A program made the position numbers and the translations under genes. The notes under the pieces were generated by a model. The model had not been told where the DNA came from. It saw only the letters and a list, made by a program, of their open reading frames with translations, and searched no databases. Shown here piece after piece: positions 11,200 through 21,349 of a stretch of DNA of 64,000 nucleotides. The stretch lies in the NCBI RefSeq assembly GCF_048128805.1, contig NC_135998.1, positions 22,342,063-22,406,062 of the forward strand. Direction: 5' to 3'. The stretch's first letter is position 1. Every line of letters begins with the position of its first letter. The stretch is from Centroberyx gerrardi. Taxonomy: Eukaryota > Chordata > Actinopteri > Beryciformes > Berycidae.

Positions 11200-12870
11200 C
11201 GTGCATTCAAGTATCTTTTTAGTCAGAAATAACAAAATGGACCCTGAAACAAAAGTCAATTATATAATTGTTGCTATCGTCAGAGATTGTGAATGTTTCA
11301 ACCTCTGTGTTGAAAAATCACCTTCTTTATCATCAGACACATGTTTCCATAATGCCGACTACAGTATAGTAAACTGCAGTTCTTTACCGAGCTAATTAAG
11401 GCTGTTACGTACACAGCCTTGTACCCATGATTTTTTTTCCTGCTTTTCTCAAATTTCAAAATGCAAATCCAATTTAGTTATCCATTTAAGCTTACATCCT
11501 GCAGAACATTTTCACGGTTCTGTCTTTGCAGTGTTCATTTGGACCTTCACACAGGAACAGGATTTTGGGCTGGGGGTCATTCTACTTTTTATTATAAAAC
11601 TATAATGTGCATGTACAGGAAAAAAAATTCAAATCGGTGGGATTTGACAAATACGTTCACAGCACAATGCAGTACTGCTTGTAGGATAATCAAACTTAAT
11701 AGAACTTTAGTGCCATGTTACCTTTCGTCTTATGCATTTAAAAATCCTAGTCAGTGACAAACCCTGACAAAGTTACCACAAAATACAAAACAAGGGAACA
11801 GAAATACGAATGCATTTTATTGACTGACAAACAGTGAATTGAAGTACATTTGATCGGTCCAATCACAAACTTCATATTGAACTTTGAGCTATGTCCAATC
11901 AAGGAACGAAATGTTCACCGACTGAGTGTTTGGTTTTGTTTTTTAGGGGCACCTAGTGCCCCAAAGCCAGAGAACGTTAACATGCTTGTAGGCTGTTTGT
12001 TGCCAGAAACCTTTAAGGTTGACCTGGATAACAATGAACATGAGACTGTGGATATTTGTTGCCAGACCTGTATAGTATACTATACAGTTCAGTTATACCC
12101 AGAAACAGGTTCATGTTTAAATTTCAAATTTTACAACTCCACTGGTTAATGTTTTTTTGATTTTATTCAGCCTAAACTAATTCATGTACAGCACTGGTAG
12201 TAGGCCTGTGTTTTGCAGCCTCTTCCAGAGTCACTGGCCATTATTTTGTTTCTTTGAGATAATGAGGCATTGAGTTTGTTTTCTAAATAAAAGAACTACA
12301 TGTGCATGTAAATAAAAGATTGTCCAATTCAAATTGACTTTTCTAAACAAGCCTGAATGAAGTTTATTCTATGTTTATTACCAGTTTTGGTAATAGAATT
12401 ATATTGGTAAACCATTTCAACATTATTTTAAAAGGCCTGGCTATAAAACCATGCTGTCCATGCAGTGCTGTATATGGAAGCCCCATCAGCATTAGGCACT
12501 GCTATGCCACACAATCAATTGCTGTTGCTCTGCACAACAGCACCGGCAGGGGAAGAGGTAACATATCAAAACAAGAGCCAAATCCTGGATCAGCTAGCTT
12601 GGGCTACAATGGCGGCATAGCAATGGAATTTTTTGAGTTACTGCCAAATTTGAACCAATAAATTAGACAATGAAACATAAAACCCCAAATAGAATCAAAT
12701 CTACAAATATAGCAGATCATGTATTATATTATAGGGGATTGTCTCACTAATTTGTGCTTTTACAAGAATTAAATTTGCATTAGTGTGTGTTGGGTCTGGT
12801 CATTACTGCAACATTCCCCCATTCTGTCAGAAATTGGCTTCAAAGACACACACCCTTCCTGGCTCTTTGG
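11200..12870. other. AT-rich intergenic DNA with one weak exon-like block
   Basis: No recognised gene. A block at 11955-12149 on the plus strand follows a T-rich acceptor-like tract ending TTTTTTAG and stays open for about 65 codons (…FKVDLDNNEHET…) before a TAA. I do not recognise the product and see no partner exon, so it is probably chance. Confidence 0.3.
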
Positions 12871-12875
12871 TAGCC

Positions 12876-13670
12876 CACAAATGTGACTCTCTCCCTCTTC
12901 TCTTTCCCAGCCAGCGAGTCACAGTGCCATACCGGGTTCCACTGTGTCTGCAAAGCCTTCTCCTGCTGCCTGTCTCCCCACATCAGGACAGGGTACTCAC
13001 AGAATAACGGCTCAGCATGTCTATACATTCTGGCTGGTGACCAATCATAGCAACTATCTGACTGGCATGCCATCAATGTGCACCCGGATCGCTCCCCAGG
13101 TTTAATCTGGATTCATTTGGATCAACACCTTCCATCCATGGCCTCAGCACCACATGATCCCTGGCCTCTCACCTCCCTCTCTAGTTACTTTGTCTCTCTA
13201 GTCTTGAACAAGTTGCACCATGCAGCTTCAGTGTTATCTAGTGTCATATCATATCGCTGTCATTCCACTTGACATGATAAGTTTAGTAGTTCAGGCTTAA
13301 GTGGACCTTTGGCATGACTGTTTGTGAAGTTAACCAGACATCAGATCAGTCGCAGGAACAGCAGGCCTAAACAGGACAGTGCTCAGTGGGGGAGGAGAGC
13401 TGCTGCCTCTATTAAGGTAAGAACTCCAAGCTGCAGTTTACATTTTGCAGACATTTATTTGGCTGTGTTGGATTCGCATACTTCCCAGAATGCAGCAAGG
13501 AAGCATGCCAACATCTCAGGGTACAGAACAGGGCCTGACTCCCGTACTGTGTCCAGCTAGTATTTGTTCTCAATCCCAACATGAAAGCATGGAAGCATGG
13601 AAGCAATGCAAGGCTGCATATGATTAAGTGTGATTAAGACTTGAGCGTCACAGGTCTACAACCACAGAAC
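12876..13670 (+). repeat. Duplicated segment, copy 1 (empty hAT site)
   Basis: This segment matches 20151-21345 in the same orientation. The best-preserved part is 12885-13300, starting ACTCTCTCCCTCTTCTCTTT and including ATGTGCACCCGGATCGCTCC. Copy 1 has a single CATTTTGC at 13441-13448, where copy 2 has two CATTTTGC words flanking a 461-bp insertion. Copy 1 lacks a short run (near TCCATTCCCTCTTGGCC) present in copy 2. Confidence 0.85.
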
Positions 13671-13904
13671 TTGAATGGATAGAACGGCCATTTTTATGTG
13701 TACCATTCAATAATATAAAGCCTCCTTGGTACCGTTGGGCTAGCTTCCGTATAAACTGACTTATGGCAAGAGTGGCACAAAATCAGTACTTTTTTAACAG
13801 ATTTCGGGGCTGCATGTAACCATAGGCAATTAGAGGCACAGGGAAAACTTCAAGGGAAACTTCAAGGGAAAAATTCAATAGATACCTTGGTGTTAGAGTA
13901 CACA

Positions 13905-13964
13905 CACTTACAAACACGCACATCCACAGAAACACACACACATTCACACACGCGCACACACAGT
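13905..13964. repeat. Imperfect CA-rich microsatellite
   Basis: A run of CACA with interruptions. Short open frames across it are composition artefacts. Confidence 0.8.
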
Positions 13965-14792
13965 ATATATGGGATTATCATCAACTGTGCAGCAGTTCAG
14001 AATGTAAAGAAAGTGGCTAAGTGTGATAGTTTATGTGCCACAAAGTCTAAAACTCCAATGTGTCATATCTCTTTAAACATAATACCTTGTGTGTGTGTTT
14101 GGGAGTGAAAATGAGTTACATTAATTTATAACATAGGGATAATGACTGTAAACCTTCTCCATAATCCTGCCCCCCCCCTCCCCCCCTCCCCCTTATGTCC
14201 TGTGTTGCACATACAAACGAGTCACATCTCTGTCCCTGTTGTGATCCCTGTTCCCATTGTGCTCCCTGTTGTGAATTAAGCATGCAGGCTTGGCATGCTT
14301 GACAGGCTGGACAGCATAGGAAAACAAGGCTGAAAACCCCTTTTGCTCATCTCATCAAAAGTAATGAGAAGCAAAGTCTCGTTTGGTATTCTGACATCAT
14401 TCTGTTTTGTTTGCTTTAGCCGAGCACATCACTTGGTCTGGGTTTTTCTTGAGTGGTGAAGATAAGATGATCAAAGCAACAACTTCAAAACCCTCTGCAA
14501 ATTACACGGTTTAGTCCAGTCCTATTTGTTTTTGAACGTCATGTTATCTAACTTGCCTTGTTCGTGTCATTAATGTTGTATGTATGATGCAGGATACTCT
14601 CCTTTTGATTAGCCATGTGACTTGGGGTTAGGGTGTAAGGTTACTTGCTGCTAGAATTTCCTGGCAGTGGCAACCCTGTCTGTTGGCTAGTATTGCTGCA
14701 GACCTGACCGAGGCTGGAGGTCCCTTGGTCACCTACAGCTGGGTGTATACTAATTCACGCAGAGAAACAACAAGGCAGTTGGAGCAGGTATC

Positions 14793-16105
14793 ATGCAGGT
14801 ACAGTGTTAATTCATTAAAAATTGAATGTAGATGTTTTTGAATTCCAATAATCAATATAGTTTACTATTGATTAATTTGATTGACAACCAAATGAATGCT
14901 CATCAGCGTTGATCTATTGAGTTGGGTCAGACTTCATACCTTTATGGAAATTCATACTCTCTTTGTTTCTCTATCTCATCCTCCAGTTCTCTCTGTGCAA
15001 GTTGCGTACCCACCAGTGGTGTTTCCTGCTCTTCAATGTGTTACTTTTCCATGCCCTGTTGTTTGGGGCAGACTTTGTTGAAGAGTACCTCCTCCAGCCT
15101 ACCCCAGGGGTCTACACTGATGGGATGGTCGTTGATGTAAGGGAGAAGGCAAGGAAACTGGACCTCAGCAGTGCCAGGTCCAGGGAGAACGTGTCCCAGG
15201 CTTACCCCATCACGAACGCTGATGCCTGCCTAAACTCTGACCTCTTCCTCCTTACTCTAATCTTCAGCTCCCCAGCCAATATTACCCAAAGAGATGCAGT
15301 CAGGAGGTCCTGGGCCAACCAGACACACATCCAAGGTTTCCCAGTGCAGGTACTGTTCTTCTTAGGATCAACTCAGACCTCTACTGCACAAGAGGCCCTT
15401 ATGAGAGAGTCTGATCGCCATGGTGACATGGTCCAGGGTCACGCAGTGGCAGACTCCTCCCTCCGCGGCCCAACAGAAAGGACACTGCTGGCACTCCGCT
15501 GGGTGGTCACCTTCTGCCCTGTGGCACGCTTTGTCCTGCTGACCAAGGACTCTGTGTTTGTCAACCTGCCTGCCCTTGGAGGCTATCTGTTGGGGCTACA
15601 CAGGCACCCCGAAGACCTCTATCTAGGTAGGGTGATCCAGAGAGACGCCCCCGATCGTGACCCCGCCAGCCCTGGATACCTGCCCCCAGCCCTCTACCCT
15701 GACAAGTACCTCCCTGACTACTGTGCCGGGACGGCTTATGTTCTATCTCAGGATGTGGTCCGGAAGGTTTATGTAGCATCTGCGGTAGTACGCGCACCTG
15801 TGCCAGCTGATGTTTTTGTGGGCCTTTGTGCCCAGAAGGCTGGTGTGGCACCAACTCACAGTGCCAGGTTCTCAGGGGAGAAGCACATCCGCTACAATGC
15901 CTGCTGCTACCGCTATCTGTTCAGCTCAGCAGGGATAAGCAGCAAGGAACTGGATACAGTGTGGGCAGACCTGGGGCAGGAGGATGGGGAATGCTCACTG
16001 TTAGAGACCTACTATGGCCTGGTGGCCTGCAAAGCTCTCACCTACCTGGATAAACTGTCCTTCTTCAGCTCCCAGAGCCAAGCTGACACTGACTCACATG
16101 GTTAA
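14793..16105 (+). CDS. b3galt9: B3GALT9-like beta-1,3-galactosyltransferase family (GT31) protein, two coding exons
   Basis: A predicted type II Golgi glycosyltransferase. Exon 1 contributes only ATG-CAG (14793-14798) before a GTACAG donor. Exon 2 runs 14987-16105 after the acceptor CTCATCCTCCAG, in phase 0. The spliced protein has 374 residues. A short cytoplasmic tail (residues 1-12, with LRTHQ) precedes a hydrophobic anchor at about 13-33. Three N-glycosylation sequons follow (NVS, NIT, NQT). GT31 landmarks: RDAVRRSW at 104-111, FVN after the pocket strand, PEDLYLGRV at 210-218, YCAGTAYVLS at about 247-256 and ADVFVG at 276-281. The usual DxD metal site is replaced: the position reads LLTKDSVFVN (186-195). 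The N-terminal block and linkage to PSMD5 match my memory of vertebrate B3GALT9. An upstream in-frame ATG at 14963 lies in the intron and would give a less family-like start. Activity and substrate are unproven. Confidence 0.9.
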
Positions 16106-16206
16106 TTTATGGGGTGTGTGGGATATGTGTTTTTATGTGAGTGAGAAGGTGGGGGGGGGGGCACAGAGACTGTACAAATGTCATGTAAATGTAAATGATT
16201 GTCATT

Positions 16207-16208
<2 letters not shown>

Positions 16209-16274
<66 letters not shown>
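16209..16274. repeat. TG microsatellite in the B3GALT9 3' UTR
   Basis: Thirty-three uninterrupted TG units begin about 100 bases after the stop codon, before the proposed polyadenylation signal. Confidence 0.95.
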
Positions 16275-16275
<1 letters not shown>

Positions 16276-16544
16276 ACGCATGGGTGTGTCTGAAACAGCT
16301 TTTGAATAGGGAGTGTGTGATTGACAGATATATGTATGAAATCATCTGGCAACTCACAGATCACTATAATGAGACAGGAAGGAAACCATAAACCTGGAGG
16401 ATGGAACATAACATATGTATAGTGTACTTGACTGCAATTCTGTGGCTCAATTGGTGTCCCACTGACTAACAAGAGGGGAGAAAAAACTGTAAATATATTT
16501 TGTGGTAGTAAGATTTGGAGAAGTAAGCATTGACTTTAAGTGGC

Positions 16545-16550
16545 AATAAA
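16545..16550 (+). terminator. Candidate polyadenylation signal for b3galt9
   Basis: AATAAA lies 440 bases past the stop codon and is the first good signal on the plus strand. Others follow near 16876 and 17217, so the real 3' end could be farther. Confidence 0.45.
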
Positions 16551-16714
16551 ATGTAAGAGAGCCTATTTCTCTTTGCAGGGTCCCATTCTTTCTTTTTGAT
16601 CTAAACTGGCAACAGATCAGCTGACCCTTGAAACACACCTCAGTGTTCTCCCACTCAGAGCAACTCGATGCACGGGGCTGCATTATCTTCCCATCTTCCC
16701 ATCAGGGTTCATGT

Positions 16715-18710
16715 CTGGCTAGTCACAGTTTACTGCCTTTCGCCGCTCACTCCATTTCACTGATGGTTTGTCTCCTCAGAAAAGTATTGGCAACTCAAAA
16801 TGTTTTAGGGCCATAGCAACTACATGGACCTCTTCTTCTGCCACCTCACTAGTGACTGGTGTTTTCTCCATGCAATAAAAAAGCTGCAAATACTCCAGCA
16901 CCCTTTATGTAATATTAGCATCAACCAATTGGAACATGGTTGCCATACTTTAAAGAGGGCAGTGGGGCTTTAAGTGGTTTAATTGTGTTACAGGTGCAAC
17001 AGGTCTATGTTCAACTTTGTGGCCGTTGAGAATCAAACCTCACTGATGACAACTCTTTTGCACATTCCCTTCATTATAGCAGAGAGCAAAAACACATCCA
17101 GTATAGGCTTCTTTTGATTTTCCTCCTTGCACACAGACACACATGTGCATGCTTTTGTTGTTGCTCCTTTTGCTTTGTGAAGCACCTCGTAACCCTGGTT
17201 TTGAGAGATGATGCATAAATAAAGATTTACTTAAGGCTTTTCATCTACACTTCTGCATTTATACACTATCACCGCGTTCCCCAATTTTTCCCACATGTTG
17301 TCTGCACAGTGTCACTGTACAGTAGGGAAATGGCTATTTTGCTGTGGTTAATTTTCTACGCAAAGCACTCTGGAATGAACAAAATTAATTAGCAGGCAAA
17401 TACATTTTGTTCATTCCACACCAACACAGTAGTTGGTTCAGTGTTACAGGATCCTCCTACTACCACACAGAGCCACAAACTACCACAAAGTACTGCAAAG
17501 TTCTAAAGCAGTACCACAGAGAACCACAAAGAACCATGAGACTTTAAATAACCTGACAATACTACCTAGACTGGACTACCACTATGTAATACTCTTTGTA
17601 ACAATGGCAAAATATTTTAATTAAATTATTTTGTTCAGATATTATATTATTATTTAGCTGATCCCAGCCACAATCACACAATTAATTTCCCTTCAAAATG
17701 ATAAAGCTGATAAACCACTGCCATTGCAAATGCTCCATCATCTTTACATTTGTCAGTAATGGCTTACATCAGGGTGAAGGGTCAACAGAGGAAAATACAA
17801 ATATGTCTATGCACAGATCTTTGCAGGATCATTCATTCAGTGTTGTGAGTGTAAATTATTCTCACAAATAGTAGAGGCACAAAACTTCTGGCTAGAAATT
17901 TTGAGGTTGCTACCATCAGACCATGATACCAGGTTAGTCTGATTCAAATCATTGCACACAGACATATTTCATCATTACTGTTTTAAATCAAAGGCATGCA
18001 AAACGCTCTTCCAATGCAGCTAGCAGAAACCCCAATAACCCATTGGCTGTTCAGACAGTAAACCTGGTGTCTCTGTCCAATTATATGCAACTTGATACGC
18101 CTGTGAACTTTGCACTGAATATTAGATTTCTGTCCTGTAAGACTTTTATCTAAAAGACTATTTTATTTAACATGCACCGGACTTCCCGTTTCTGCCAGAG
18201 ACTAGGTTAAAGCCCGGGTAAAGCAGTCCACTGTCTGAACTGAGTCCCCCATATAGTGACTGTTTTAGCTCTCCCACGCTGTCCAGATGTGGAGGAAGCC
18301 TTGCTGTTGTTTTCTATGGATTGCATTGTTGGTCGTTCGGCCGGTCGCTCTGTTCAACACTTTTGGTCATGTGGGTGAAAGTGTGCTGCAGGGAGTTACA
18401 CTGTTAGACTCTTAGGCTTGTTAAGAGACACTTTAACTGCCATCTAGTGACTGTTGGGGAGTTTTCTGAATTTTTAACTTCTGTAGTGACAAAAGTTGTA
18501 ATTGCTATATCTGTATATACAGACTGGAGTTTAAGTGGCACACAGCCACCTCACTCTCCTAATGTCTGACATAATTAAACATTAATTAAACATGGTACCT
18601 CCTATTTAAAGGTCCAGGTAACTTGACAAAATTTAATGAATGTCATGTTTTGCTATGACCACTGCAGAATGGGCTAAGAGCAAAGACAGGACTCACTGCA
18701 CTCAATACAC
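16715..18710 (+). repeat. Degraded duplicate of the 0.85-1.8 kb region
   Basis: Segments near 16740-16796 match 860-918 (shared TTTGTCTCCTCAGAAAAGTATTG). Segments near 18500-18700 match 1510-1770 (shared GTTTAAGTGGCACACAG, then TTTTGCT…TGGGCTAA). The intervening DNA has no recognised gene. At 17456-17545 there is a degenerate ACCACA-type short repeat. Confidence 0.5.
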
Positions 18711-18979
18711 CATCTCAAGGAGGACATCTAGTGCCAAATAAAAGGTATAGCAACACATTGGGACACTACTTTCTGACTGTGGTGCTTTCCTACCAAGATG
18801 GCTGTGTGGTGATTTAACAGAATACTATGGATAAAATGATAGTTGGCCTGGTGGTATATTTGACAATGATTTTAATTTTTTGTAATAGTTATCATACTAA
18901 AGACCATATAGTAGTATTCTAGAGTGCAAAATCATTGATCACATTGCTAATCAATAAACATCAGGGAACATTTTTCAAA

Positions 18980-19092
18980 ATGGTTATTAAAGCATTTTGT
19001 TATTTTAGCATGAAACCCTTCATATGGATTTTTAATATTTGAGATTTCTCCCAGCAAGCTTTCTATGGAAGTGGCCATGATGCTCTATGTTT
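18980..19092 (-). pseudogene. Broken copy of PSMD5 exon 1
   Basis: Read on the minus strand from 19078, this begins MATSIESLLGEISNIKNP, against [18 protein letters not shown] in the real gene. The resemblance runs from about the intron-proximal part of exon 1 (near 9030) into the 5' UTR (near 9140). The frame meets a stop within about 30 codons, and the rest of the gene is absent. The 5' side is replaced by a GA microsatellite. It lies between other segments that match the PSMD5 neighbourhood in order, so it is a relic of a duplicated block rather than a processed copy. Confidence 0.8.
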
Positions 19093-19095
19093 GGG

Positions 19096-19109
19096 CAGAG
19101 AGAGAGGGA

Positions 19110-19160
<51 letters not shown>
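19096..19160. repeat. GA microsatellite
   Basis: About 30 GA units with a few interruptions, abutting the PSMD5 exon-1 relic. Confidence 0.95.
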
Positions 19161-19164
19161 GTGA

Positions 19165-20150
19165 CACAAGAAGGAGCCTTCACTTAAATACCTTACACAG
19201 ACCACTAGACCACTTTCGTTTGTTTGTTTCCAAGGCAGAAGTATATTGTGCCATGATACCCAACCTGGCTCAGTGTGGTTATGCTTTTCCAATATGTTTT
19301 GAGCACAGTTTGCTAGAGGTACACTAATGAAGCACCCAAACATATTTGGCATCGACCCACCAAAGGGGTTTCATCATTATGTCGGTGACGTGCAAGTGAC
19401 TCACACAAGTGCCTAGGATTCCAGTGTAAGAGCAAACGGTACTGACACCATATAATACCCATAAAGGGCCGAGCATGCATACATCACAGTACTTCTGAAA
19501 GGAAGCAGTTATGAAAGATTCCAAGAAACTTCCAATAACTTTCTTTTTGCTTTTCTTATTTGATTTCATCGCCCTAGTGCAATATTTAGTTTCTTGGTAA
19601 ACTATTAACAGCGCATAGTATAATAGATGCATCTTTAAGCTAGAAAAAACATTTGCTTTCCTGTTGCTCCCAATTCACGCTTGTGCAATGTCAATATGTT
19701 TGACACCTCTTACTGGTTGATTAGCCAAAATGAAAAGAGGTCAAACTTTTGATTTTCATGATGAGCTAGCCTGCACATGTGATGTCAATTTTGATTTATT
19801 GTTTTACCAAATGAAAATTGGAAACAGTGTTTTAAATTTAATATTGTTTTATGTGGACGTGTGTGAGATTTTCCATTCTCGGAGCCACCTTTTTCTGGAA
19901 TAGAGAGATTTGTATCTTCTCATTTCCATTAGCTATGTTTTGGATTTTGATAATATTACTGGCTGAAAAGTTTGAAATGCAGACAAAAACACAACTGTTG
20001 GTCTAAAGATGTCTGACTCATTTCAACTTAGATTTTCCGCAATTTTATGTGCAGTAAATACGGCTCAACCTATTTCTTCCTTCACTTCCACAAAAGGAAA
20101 GTTTGGCCATTATCCCAGTGACATGAGCTGCCCAAACAAAATGTTTACCC
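19165..20150. other. Intergenic DNA, no gene recognised
   Basis: Only short chance frames are present. It corresponds in position to the 9.14-12.88 kb interval if the duplication model is right, but I could not align it confidently. Confidence 0.4.
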
Positions 20151-21345
20151 TACAAATAGGACTCTCTCCCTCTTCTCTTTCCCAGCCAGCGAGTCACAGT
20201 GCCATACTCCATTCCCTCTTGGCCAGGTTCCACTGTGTCTGCAAAGCCTTCTCCTGCTGCCTGTCTCCCCACATCAGGACAGGGTACTCACAGAATAACG
20301 GCTCAGCATGTCTATACATTCTGGCTGGTGACCAATCATCCCAACTATTTGACTGGCATGCCATCAATGTGCACCCGGATCGCTCCCCAGGATTAATCTG
20401 GATTAATTTGGATCAACACCTTCCATCCATGGCCTCAGCACCACATGATCCCTGGCCTCTCACCTCACTCTCTGGTCTCTCTGTCTCTCTAGTCCTAAAC
20501 AACTGGTCCCATGCATCTTCAGTGTTGGGCCATTGTCATTCTATGTCAGTCACTGCCATCCCACTTGACATGATAAAATTAGTAGTTCAGGCTAGTCATC
20601 TGTCATGTAGCCAAATAGTGGCCTTAACTGGACACTTCTCGGTTGGGGAGAATAACTTCTGGCTCTATTAGGTTACACTATAAGATGCAGTTTACATTTT
20701 GCCAGTGATGGAAAGAGTACTAGAATGTCCTACTCAAGTAAGCTCATATAAGCTCATATAAATATACTGAGTTACTTTTTAGAAAAGAGAATATTCCCCT
20801 GCAATTCTAAAAGGACGAGAATACAGAGTTCAAATTCAATTTGAAAATTAACTTTAAATTGGAAAAAATAGAAATTACATTTGTGCACAAACAAAGTAAA
20901 TGCAGATTAGTCTTCTCTTTGCTGACTGACCATTTACTGTCAATGGCTCCACAGTTTGTCAATTTATGATTGTCCAGTTTCTGATGCTTATGGAGAGCCA
21001 CAAAATATGTACTCTGTAATGGATGTGATTTAAAATGTAGTGAAGTAAAACACTTCAGTAAAAACATACTTAAGTTAGATTACTGACCTAATCATAAAAA
21101 TACAGGCAAAAGCCAGTCAGTTACAATAACGTGAGTAAATTTAATTAGTTACTTCCACCCTTGCATTTTGCAGACTGATATTTGGCAGTGTTGGACTTGG
21201 CCGTATATTTTCCACTAATAGTGAGTGGAGAAGAAGCTCTGAGTACCAATATGAAACCATGCAAGTAATGCCAAGACAGAGTATGAGTAAGTACCAGGGA
21301 TTAGCACCTGAACCTCACAGGTTTACATCACGGTGCATCAGCCTT
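20151..21345 (+). repeat. Duplicated segment, copy 2 (carries a hAT-like insertion)
   Basis: Direct repeat of 12876-13670, about 7.3 kb away. A 220-codon open frame (20009-20671) runs through it. I do not treat that as a gene: copy 1 is broken in the same frame, and no family is recognised. Confidence 0.85.
20703..21163. mobile_element. Non-autonomous hAT-like element (461 bp) with 8-bp target duplication
   Basis: The insertion begins CAGTGATGGAAAGAGTACT and ends AGTTACTTCCACCCTTG. Its ends are imperfect inverted repeats (CAGTGATGGAA against CAAGGGTGGAA). It is flanked on both sides by CATTTTGC (20695-20702 and 21164-21171), an eight-base target-site duplication typical of hAT elements. The uninterrupted site exists once in the paralogous copy at 13441-13448. 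It has no transposase frame. Confidence 0.8.
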
Positions 21346-21349
21346 GTAC

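Noticed and set aside
14963..14986. ATG at 14963 as the B3GALT9 start
   Set aside because: It lies in the pyrimidine-rich intron end before a good acceptor; the spliced MQ-FSLCKLRTHQ start fits the family better.
15561..15854. 97-codon minus-strand frame opposite B3GALT9
   Set aside because: Shadow of the GC-rich coding exon on the other strand.
16014..16391. 125-codon frame after B3GALT9
   Set aside because: It overlaps the B3GALT9 end in another frame and runs through the TG microsatellite (alternating Cys-Val).
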